DNA of 64,000 bases from Platerodrilus igneus (taxonomy: Eukaryota > Arthropoda > Insecta > Coleoptera > Lycidae): assembly GCA_036346225.1 (NCBI GenBank), contig JARFIW010000453.1, forward strand, positions 5,146,001 through 5,210,000, written 5' to 3'. Below are positions 56,874 through 64,000 of the stretch, one piece after another. Below the pieces are notes generated by a model. It was given only the letters and a program-made list of their open reading frames with translations, made no database searches and was not told the origin of the DNA. The position numbers were made by a program, and so were the translations under genes. How positions within the stretch are numbered: position 1 is the stretch's first letter; every line of letters starts with the position of its first letter.

Positions 56874-57394
56874 TGTTAAATAAAGTATAAGTTCATTGCA
56901 ACATTGTAATACAAGGCTAATCCAGAGAGGTTATTATCAGTTCATGAGAACGGATATGCAACTTTGCATCCGAGAGGGCAGTGACACTGCAGGTGGCAGG
57001 TCACAGGCGGTTAACATACCGCAATTACTTAGAAATAAGATTGTTACAATGTAATAAAGTGTACAATTAAGAGAAAAGCAGACATGAGATCTGCAAGTTC
57101 CCACAGCCGTGTGAGGAGCAGGTTATTATAAAAAGCCCGGGAGCTCAAGGCCCGGCAGTCAGTCTTCGAACTTCATACTTCGTTGTTCAAGCTACTCACC
57201 TTATTACAATTAATTAAATGTTTTTGAATTAAAGTTATTTTACAAGTTATTCAAAATTCCATTGTAATTTCTGTTTTAAGTTAAAATAAAAATTGTTAAG
57301 TGTTTAGAATTGTTTTTAAAAACACCGCTCCAAAGGCCCGAGCCTTAAGTTGCGTTGTGTTTTTTGGAATTTTCGCTTAGATAATTGTTTAACA
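56874..57394 (+). mobile_element. Probable LTR (521 bp)
   Basis: Bounded by TGTTAAA (56874-56880) and TTTAACA (57388-57394), the TG...CA inverted ends of an LTR. It has a promoter-like core about halfway and an AATAAA-type word near 57287-57292. A matching second LTR was not found in the window and no 5-bp direct repeat is visible at the flanks, so it may be one LTR of a broken element. A TG...CA coincidence cannot be excluded. Confidence 0.5.
57127..57164 (+). promoter_or_regulatory. TATA box and arthropod initiator in the LTR
   Basis: TATAAAAAG (57127-57135) is followed about 30 bp later by TCAGTC (57159-57164), the arthropod initiator form T-C-A-G/T-T. Spacing places the start at about 57161. 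The spacing and the GC-rich stretch between them are typical of RNA polymerase II LTR promoters. Confidence 0.6.
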
Positions 57395-57544
57395 TGACCG
57401 ATTTTCAATTTAATTTAATTTATCCAGAGGTACAGGATTGTTAATAGTTGTGTCGCTGCAAATCTTATGTACGCCATTCTGCCCGAAACTGCCGATTATC
57501 AGGATAGAGTTAAATTGCCTCACATGTTAAAATTATTTCTAGTA

Positions 57545-57765
57545 CAATAGAGTGAAATTGCCCTATCAGAAAAGCGTGAAATTACCCCGTAGGGTGAAAT
57601 TCTCTCTATCGGAATAGAGTGAAATTGCTTCATAGAGTGAAATCTTCTCTGCCAGAATAGAGTGAATTTGCCTCGTAGAGTGAATTTCCTCTACCAGATT
57701 AGAGTGAAATTGCCCCGTGGGATGAACTTGCTCCGTGGGGCGAAATTTCCATGTAGCAGAATTGA
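57545..57765 (+). repeat. Minisatellite of about 43 bp
   Basis: Four to five copies of a unit beginning TAGAGTGAAATTGCC and ending near CTACCAGAAT, with starts at about 57548, 57615, 57658 and 57701. Within each unit there is a half-repeat GTGAAATT. Copies are diverged but clear. Confidence 0.8.
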
Positions 57766-57779
57766 TTTAGCATAGTTTG

Positions 57780-58760
57780 CAATTATGTAAGAAAACGAAG
57801 CAATGGTTACAATAAAGCAGCTTTAAAAAAAGTTAAAGAAGAAGTTCGAGTAGATGATGCAAATATTTACTTTATTAATAAAAATACAGTATACCGAAAG
57901 ATACGTTAAGCTATCACCGCAACCACCTGCATAAGCAGGCAGAAGTTCGAAGCAATATTAGCCAACCGAGTAGTCAATGAGTTCAGAAATGAGTAAAGAA
58001 ATCATCGTAAAGAACTATCTAAGCAAAACGCAAGAATTTTTTGCACCCACATATAGTGCTTAACCCTATAAAAAGTGATCTCTTGCACTTTAACTTGGCC
58101 GAATTTTAACCCTACGCTCATGTGAACAATGAATGTAGCCACTTCTTAATTGGACGGGACTGCTTTACGAAATTCTCCTTGGCTGAAAAATAAAAAATAA
58201 AATTAGTCCAGAAGTAATCACTGCGAGGAAAAGTATATTGAACAAAATACTATAGGAGAAAAAGAGCATTGCTACCGAAACAATTTGCAAACAGATTTTG
58301 GTAGTGAATTCTATAAGAGCTGGTTTAAAAAACTCATGCTGAAGTATAAGATGAATCATTATTCTACCTCTTCTACGATCAAGGCTAGTATGGCTAAACG
58401 ATTACTCATGACAGTTAAAAACAAAAAAAAACCTTCTACTTGGGAGGAAATTATAAATGGATGGGTGTTTTGCCTAAAGCTGCGGAGGAACACGATAACA
58501 GTCACGGTCGTTCAATAGGAACGATCCCAGCCGAAACAGAATTACGTCCACTAAAAGTGTATAACTGTCAACAGCAATGTTACAAGCAGCAAAAAAATTA
58601 CATTGAGTTGGAGATATAATCCGCACATCAAAATATAAAGGGTTTTGCTGAAGGGTGTCATGCAGGCAGGAGTACCGAGCTGTTTAAAATCCGAGGTGCT
58701 TTTACGGGGGAACTCGCAGCTGCTTCAGACAAATATTATAGAAAAATTATTAAGAAAAGA
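57780..58760 (+). pseudogene. Polinton/Maverick-like (F54H12.3-type) integrase remnant
   Basis: An rve-type integrase in broken frames. 58050-58170: DLLHFNLAEF, HVNNECSHFLIGRDCFTKFS, the region of the first catalytic Asp. 58285-58420: QTDFGSEFYKSWFKKLMLKY (second catalytic Asp in T-D-x-G-x-E-F), NHYSTSSTIKASMAKRLLMT, where the third acidic residue (normally Glu before R) is replaced by Lys in A-K-R. 58600-58760: a C-terminal domain VGDIIRTSKYKGFAEG and STELFKI. The combination is what I recall from the integrases annotated as transposon-derived F54H12.3-like and linked to Polintons/Mavericks. No other Polinton gene is present. The catalytic loss and stops make it inactive. Confidence 0.72.
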
Positions 58761-58804
58761 AAAATGATCGGGTAGTTCTAGTACAATGGCTCAATGATGC
58801 CAGA

Positions 58805-59113
58805 AGGTGGATTCCGTTAACGGCGTCGCCGTGGATCAATGTAGTAAACGTAAGACTACGGATCCCAAGGTCCTGGGTTCGAATCCCGACACGGCCGACT
58901 GCTTGAACAATAGCAGGTGAACATTTTTCACAAAAATTACGCCCTGGTTCGGATGAGAGGTAAAATGAAGGTCCCGTGTGTGAGTGTTGTCACGCACGTT
59001 AAAGATCCCCTACCTTGCTTGGAACAGCAAGGGTTCGGCAAAATTCTAAATTTCCAGGCAACAAAAAACTCGCCTCCTGGCGAATGTAGTACCTTCGGGT
59101 GAAGCATTGGAAA
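58805..59113 (+). repeat. tRNA-derived SINE, most complete copy
   Basis: The head (58825-58895) resembles a tRNA: GCCGTG at the start pairs with CACGGC at the end, and GGTTCGAATCC (58876-58886) is an exact match to the RNA polymerase III B box. The A box is degenerate (around TGGATCAATGTAG). The body and tail match three other copies here, with conserved blocks GAGTGTTGTCACGCACGTTA and TAGTACCTTCGGGTG and an end at GAAGCATTGGAAA. The source tRNA cannot be named. The + frame 58917-59102 is a by-product. Confidence 0.9.
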
Positions 59114-59869
59114 TGTAAATGCTCGGATTTCGTTAACAGATTTGCTTTAGTTTATTAGTGTAACTTTAGTCATTTACGGAGCAAAGGAAACATGGTTTAT
59201 AATTTAGACATACAAGGCTTCCAGTACAAGTCAATCAACTTCTTTGCTAAGGAAATATTTGGTCTGCATACACAAATGGGAAAATTATGGCAGGAAATAT
59301 TAGCTGTGGCGTCGTGGAAAGTAGTAATGGTGGTGGTGGGGGAATACAGATTTATCAATTTCCCCTACTAAAATCGTTCGTTAATAAAAATATAATTCTT
59401 TAAGAAATTTTAAACAAATGCAACTTTTTTAGAACGTTTCACGTAACAGCCAGAAACGGCGTCTTTAGTATTCTTTTATACATAAATATTTATAATTATT
59501 TCATTCTTACCTAAGAAATAAGGTTCTCAGAACAATAATATAATCTGCCATAATAACTACAATAATTAATGGGAGCAAAATCTAGTGAGAATTAATTTAG
59601 TGATGTAAATTGCATACTACAATAACCTTCCCAAATTTAATATGATATAAACTTGCTAATTAGTATCTAATAAAATTATCTAGTTCCTACAACTAGAAGT
59701 TATACTGTTTAATTGTTATTCCTAATACCGTGGCTGTTATTTAAATAATTTGTAGATAGCGTATACACAAACTAGAAATACCAGTTGACCTCAAATCTCG
59801 GAAATGCAAAATGCTAGTAATAATTTGACTGTAATTTAATCGGAATAACCACCAAAGTCAGAATACTGA
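59114..59869. other. Spacer or 5' part of the gypsy-like copy
   Basis: No motif was recognised. It lies just upstream of a gag zinc-knuckle region, so some of it may be decayed gag or leader. Confidence 0.35.
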
Positions 59870-61080
59870 CCAAATTAGACGGACTTGTCATCAGTGTGGT
59901 CAGGTTGGCCATTACCGAGTGCAATATAGAAATTCAAAAAAGAAATCTTATTGGTATAAATGTGGTTTAGAAATCGATGTCCACGCTGCCATCAAAACAA
60001 CAATCATTTAAACTAGTAGAAGAGGCTTTACCTGGTCGTTTAAGGTCTCGTACTTTGTATAATTCGACATGCAACATTTAATGTAAACGAAAACAAAATT
60101 TTCAAAAAATAAAGTAATGCTTGATTATGTCATCGAGCAAACAAAAGAGAACGAACGTCCGTATATAAATATCAGTATATTAGATTACGAATTTTGGACT
60201 CAGGAGCAACCAATACAGTTTTGGCACATAATGCTTGGTACATCTTGTCAAAATTGGTTTTAAAACTGAATAAAACAGAGCAAGAACAATGTCAGTTATC
60301 AAACTAAGATATTCTAAACGTTCTCGGAAAGAAAAATTAGTTGTATTGGACGTATTGACTATACCGGACGTTCAACATTCCATAGTACTTGGAATAGTTT
60401 TTTGGAAAGACGTTGGGATTGTACCCAGTATTTCTAAGGGAGAATTTATTTTTGCAAAAGTGAACATAATCGAAAAAAGAACCAGTCTTAAAATCAACTT
60501 TAAGACGTGACACTAAACCAAACAACCAAGTTAGATGAAAGTATTGCCAATTATTTTGACAATTTACCAGAATTAAGGACAAATACAGTCGAACATAAAA
60601 TTAAAATCAATAGTGATCCAATTAAATCTGTTATGCAAAAACACATTGCTACGGAATTAGATAATTTACTAGTGTTAGGGTGTAGTTCAGAAAAATACTT
60701 CTGCTTGCAATAATTCAATTCTTTTAGTTAAAAAGAAAGATAGTTATCGTTTTGCTGGACATTTGTGAAATCTAAATAAAGTAACCGAAAAGGACACATA
60801 TCCTATTCCGAACGTGTCCTCTATTCGAGATACATTGCGTGATGCAAAATACATTTCAGGTTTAGATATTAAGGTAGCTTATTTTCAAATCCCACTTAAT
60901 CAATATGCAAATCAATACACCGTCTTCACTTTGCCTAATGGAGGACTCTTTGAATTGACACGTTTACCTATGGGACTTTCAAATTCACCAGGTACATGGC
61001 TAAGACTTATTGACATTGTTTTAGAATCAGAGTTAGAACCTTTTGTATTTTTTTTGGTACGGATATTTCTTTATGCATAA
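59870..61080 (+). pseudogene. Ty3/gypsy retrotransposon: nucleocapsid, protease, RT
   Basis: In order on the + strand: a zinc knuckle CHQCGQVGHYRVQYR (59886-59930; the last Cys is Gln) with a second, poorer one (WYKCGLEIDVHAA); an aspartic protease with the catalytic LDSGATNTVLAH (D-S-G at 60197-60205) and IVLGIVFWKDVGIVP (60390-60433); and an RT whose start is KIKINSDPIKSVMQKHIATE (60600-60660), then ISGLDIKVAYFQIPLNQYA and LFELTRLPMGLSNSPGTW (60857-61000). The catalytic Y-x-D-D has been lost: the frame reads FVFFLVRIFLYA at 61035-61077. Protease and much of RT are in open frames, so decay is moderate. Everything from RNase H on is deleted. Confidence 0.87.
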
Positions 61081-61560
61081 CTTTAGAAAATTTCGAAATA
61101 GAGAAAAACGAAATTTGGAGCTGCAGGACCAACCTAAAAATATAGACATTGAGTTAAAATATGATAGCCGGTAAACAAAAATGATAGAAAATGAACGAAA
61201 TATCCAGTTAAGTTTCATGCTTGGAAGTAGTTGATGGTAAATTATATAAACGCATATCCAAGTTTCCGAATTTTGTACACTAAGTAAAAAATTGGAAGGA
61301 AGTAGTTCCAAAATCTATACGTAGAGATATTTTAAAACAACTTCAGGACGAAGTTACAACTAGCCATTTAGTAATTTTTCAAACTTATGAACGTATAGCT
61401 CAAAATCCTATTTTCATCCCAAAGTGCGTGCTGATTTTGCTCAGTACGTTCATTGTAAAATGTATATTGCTCACAAACTTGAACATAAACGTCCGGAAGA
61501 ATGTCACGATACCTAACTGTATCAAAACCTTGGCAAATGATTTCAAACACGATTTACTTT
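61081..61560 (+). pseudogene. Ty3/gypsy integrase start, joined by deletion
   Basis: From about 61210, + frames give VVDGKLYKRISKFPNF, VVPKSIRRDILKQLQDEVTT, then a degenerate H-H-C-C zinc-binding region (TYERIAQN, FAQYVHCKMYIAHKLEHKRP; about 61385-61490). This is the integrase N-terminal domain, directly after the RT palm, so about 1 kb of RT thumb/RNase H is missing. The catalytic core is not readable beyond about 61560. Confidence 0.7.
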
Positions 61561-62074
61561 TTCTATTAGATTTGCTTGTGTCTGATAATAAACAGTAAAA
61601 ATAATTTTGGAATTATACTTTTTCATTAAAATTTTTAATAAATTTATACGTGATTGAACTCCATTGTCTACTAGTACGTAATGTGATGCTCCGAAACTTA
61701 AAATAATAAATTCTTCTATCTTTTAGACTATTGCCGAGACCGTAGCCTGTTTTAAAGGGAAACTTAATGGAAATTTTGTAATAAAAGTGTCTACTACTAA
61801 TAAAATAAAAGTATGACCTTTCGTAGTCCTGGGTAAAGGACCTATCCTTGATCGATCTGAATTTTAGACTACGTATAAAACTAGATAAAATTAAAGCTAT
61901 TCCGAACAAACATAAAGAAAGGACAGTTTTCTGAGTATAACTGGTATTATAAATAAGTTTTATTGGGCCCGTGCTTGGCTGGTTAATTGTTTTTAGATTA
62001 TGTTATTTATCTAATATTAAAATAACAGCTTAGCATAGCACTGCCTTGCTTCTTATTTTTAGAAAACTGTGACA
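61561..62074. other. Decayed tail of the gypsy-like copy or spacer
   Basis: Weak + strand matches to the integrase core region (for example a V-L-G-K-G-P-I-L-D-R-S stretch near 61825-61860) are too poor to annotate. Nothing else seen. Confidence 0.3.
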
Positions 62075-62506
62075 TTAGCTTGACTTTGTAGCTGAAACTA
62101 GATAGCCGAGAGCATAGCATGGTGGGTTTTTACCTATATAAGGTAGACGGTGGGAAGAAGGTTGATGTGGAGGATGATTGAAGTAGGAGGATAGATCAGG
62201 ATTAAGTGGACGCAGGAGAGAGCACGGTAGAGGACTGAGAACTGAGGAGGGCAGTGGCGGCGCTGGCCCAGGATCGGCCACATCTCCTACTAATAAGTCT
62301 TCAAAATTTGTATAATTAGAAGAGGTGGAGGATGATTGAGGTAGATTGAGAAGGTCTGAGGAGGAGGGTGGGGGAGGATCGGCCACGTCTTCTATTCGTA
62401 TTGTATTATAAAATAAGTCTTCAAAATTTGTATAATTAGAAGAGGTGGAGGATGATTGAGGTAGATTGAGTAGGTCTGAGGAGGAGGGTGGGGGAGGATC
62501 GGCCAC
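62075..62506 (-). CDS. Hypothetical Pro/Ser-rich frame with two 40-residue repeats
   Basis: Open minus-strand frame of 143 codons. Residues 1-40 and 41-80 are near-identical 40-residue repeats (ADPPPPSSSDLLNLPQSSST, then SSNYTNFEDL), from a 120-bp direct repeat at about 62292-62411 and 62412-62515. A third, diverged partial unit follows (GDVADPGPAPPLPS). The composition suggests a disordered protein or linker. I do not recognise the family. Because the repeat length is divisible by three and the frame stays open, it may have been coding (host exon or element gag), but a non-coding tandem repeat is equally possible. The Met at 62506 is not a convincing start. Confidence 0.3.
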   Translation of the reverse strand: MADPPPPSSSDLLNLPQSSSTSSNYTNFEDLFYNTIRIEDVADPPPPSSSDLLNLPQSSSTSSNYTNFEDLLVGDVADPGPAPPLPSSVLSPLPCSLLRPLNPDLSSYFNHPPHQPSSHRLPYIGKNPPCYALGYLVSATKSS

Positions 62507-62515
62507 GTCTTCTAC
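62292..62515. repeat. 120-bp tandem repeat, two near-identical copies
   Basis: Units 62292-62411 and 62412-62515 (the second slightly incomplete) differ at only a few positions. A diverged partial unit is seen at about 62165-62290. Confidence 0.92.
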
Positions 62516-64000
62516 TAGTATTGTATTATAATGAAATACAGAAATTTATGATAGAAATAATATGAAACAAGTTGCCTATTATCTAACGCGCTTCCTGCAC
62601 TAACATGTGTTTGATGAATCACGTCTAAACTTAGATTGCCCGCTACATATAATATACTAGATCTATAGTATTTGGTCTTGAAATATATCGTGTTGAATAC
62701 GAGATCAATCAAACATTATGAATTACATAAATAGGAGGTTGGGATTCTATGCACATTACAATGTGCATGGGGTCTGAAGTGGTAATAGTTAAATTTTGCT
62801 TCAAGATAAACCTAGATAGTGGCTATATAAGAGTAATTTATGTATAAAAAATATAATAAATCTAAAATTATCCCGTAACTAATGATAGCGTATGTACAGC
62901 CTTGAAGTTGTATAATTTGTTATTTAAAATCAGGATTTAATAGAAATAGGCTATAATTGGATCTGCTACGATAGTGTATAATTACACTTGATGATGTAAG
63001 TAGTTAATATTGCTGGTAATTATTTCTCGTGTTATGATTTGTAAACATGTTCAACGCTACCAGAAGGTTCTGCCAATTTTAGTACACAACCGAATGTACC
63101 TTGGAAATTGACATAAAATATTAACGAAAGTTACTGCTTGGTAGCTGGCTGAGGTGTTACAAGGATTTCCACTTTGTCCTTTTGTGAGTTAAATATATGG
63201 CTTCGTAATCAACAAAATATAATATGCATTAAATTAGTTTCATAAAAAGTTTCTGAAGTCGTTGAATCTTCGGTTTTACAAAGTACACTATAGACTAAAC
63301 TGTAGGACACGAATACTGTTAATAAGCTTTCTCCCAACGGTAAAAGTTTTCTAATTTTAAAAACTACACAAAAATATTAAAATTTTACGTTTTCTCATTT
63401 CAGTTTGGTAGGTAATTTTGGAATCTTCAATATATAAAGCTGCGGGCACAGAGGAAAGCAATTAGGGACTGTACTGATGAAAATTGACCAAAAAGGAATT
63501 ACCTAGCGTTTTTTGATAAAGTACTCAAGTTGGTATTGTCTTGAAGACCGTATTCTGCCACGACGTGTTTTAAAGATCTCATCCTAATCATCCGGTTGAC
63601 GATGTTCTAACCGCATTGTGATAGAATATTACAAATAGAACCCCTAACAGGAAACACCAATCTGTTGATACTTGTAGAGTCAAGGACCAATCAACGTTTA
63701 ACAAGTTTAATTTATTAAGTGTTAAATAATATCAATTAGTTTCACTTTTTAGCTTCTTCCGAAGTATGAATATGAAATTAATTAAAACATAGTGTCATTA
63801 TAATAAATTATATTTTGTCTTTTGTATAATCAACTTAAATACTTTGGTATAAGTTTGTTATATAGTTAGATTTCGAAATTTTAATTTTTAGGTGTAGAGG
63901 TGATGGGGATGTATTATTTTATTTCTAATCAAAGATTATCGATTTTTATAAAAATTGTGATTTCGTTCTATATTTTTAATTGTGTGGTATAAGTAATTAT
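62516..64000. other. AT-rich spacer to the window end
   Basis: No gene or repeat recognised. The minus frame 62515-62712 has no family resemblance. Confidence 0.4.

Noticed and set aside
55923..56879. Several long open frames on both strands rich in R-I-D-T-Y-R-Y-V-S
   Set aside because: They are translations of the 10-bp satellite TACGTATCGA, which is open in several frames by composition; they overlap each other and the transposon ends.
58825..58895. Genuine tRNA gene
   Set aside because: The B box and closing stem are good but the A box and anticodon arm are poor, and the segment continues into a repeat body shared with three other loci, so it is a SINE head.

Overview
The window looks like AT-rich, transposon-dense DNA from an arthropod, most likely an insect with a large, repeat-rich genome. 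The basis is the element mix: BEL/Pao and Ty3/gypsy LTR retrotransposons, Penelope-like elements with a GIY-YIG domain, R1/LOA-like and other APE-endonuclease LINEs, a Charlie8/GTF2IRD2-like hAT, a tRNA-derived SINE, and an arthropod-type TCAGT initiator in an LTR. I found no intact gene and no convincing host gene. Nearly every protein-like segment is a frameshifted or truncated piece of a mobile element. The species cannot be named from this sequence.

Layout. 1-1390 and 2840-3600: R1/LOA-like LINE fragments (RT and C-terminus, then endonuclease), + strand. 4264-4650: LINE ORF1-like zinc-finger fragment, - strand. 5160-6080: BEL/Pao reverse transcriptase, - strand. 6085-8170: Penelope-like element, - strand, cleanly interrupted by a 623-bp insertion (7078-7700). 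9904-12165: LINE family A copy 1, - strand. 13790-14470: second Penelope-like fragment. 15082-15262: SINE. 15310-19025: LINE-A copy 2, split by a complete 2,541-bp hAT (15975-18515). 19140-20800: Ty3/gypsy-like gag-protease-RT remnant, - strand. 21711-22275: LINE-A copy 3. 23230-25669: 2,440-bp DNA transposon with a GTAT target duplication and a dispersed 14-bp motif. 25860-26870: catalytic-half fragment of the same broad protein family, + strand. 28303-29351: long-armed foldback element.

29985-37356: tandem duplication of about 3.7 kb, each unit holding a LINE-A copy. 37360-41745: + strand BEL/Pao pol remnant carrying a SINE. 39947-47337: a second tandem duplication of about 3.7 kb, which copies the BEL/Pao integrase, the SINE and about 1.9 kb beyond. 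47338-53050: little recognisable apart from a GC-rich patch at 49860-50060. 53057-53600: degenerate minisatellite. 54503-54774: small foldback MITE. 56009-56808: hAT-type non-autonomous element largely made of a palindromic 10-bp satellite. 56874-57394: probable LTR with TATA and initiator. 57780-58760: Polinton/Maverick-like integrase remnant. 58805-59113: best SINE copy, with the tRNA-like head. 59870-61560: Ty3/gypsy remnant, + strand. 62075-62506: proline/serine-rich frame with two 120-bp in-frame repeats.

The parts do not form a pathway; the window records nested insertion and decay. The most informative items are: the 2.44-kb element with its internal motif array; the exact MITE insertion in the Penelope-like element; the satellite-bearing hAT derivative; and the two adjacent near-equal tandem duplications. 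The differences within those duplications (homopolymer-length changes in one, a blended repeat mosaic in the other) raise a real possibility of assembly or polishing error.
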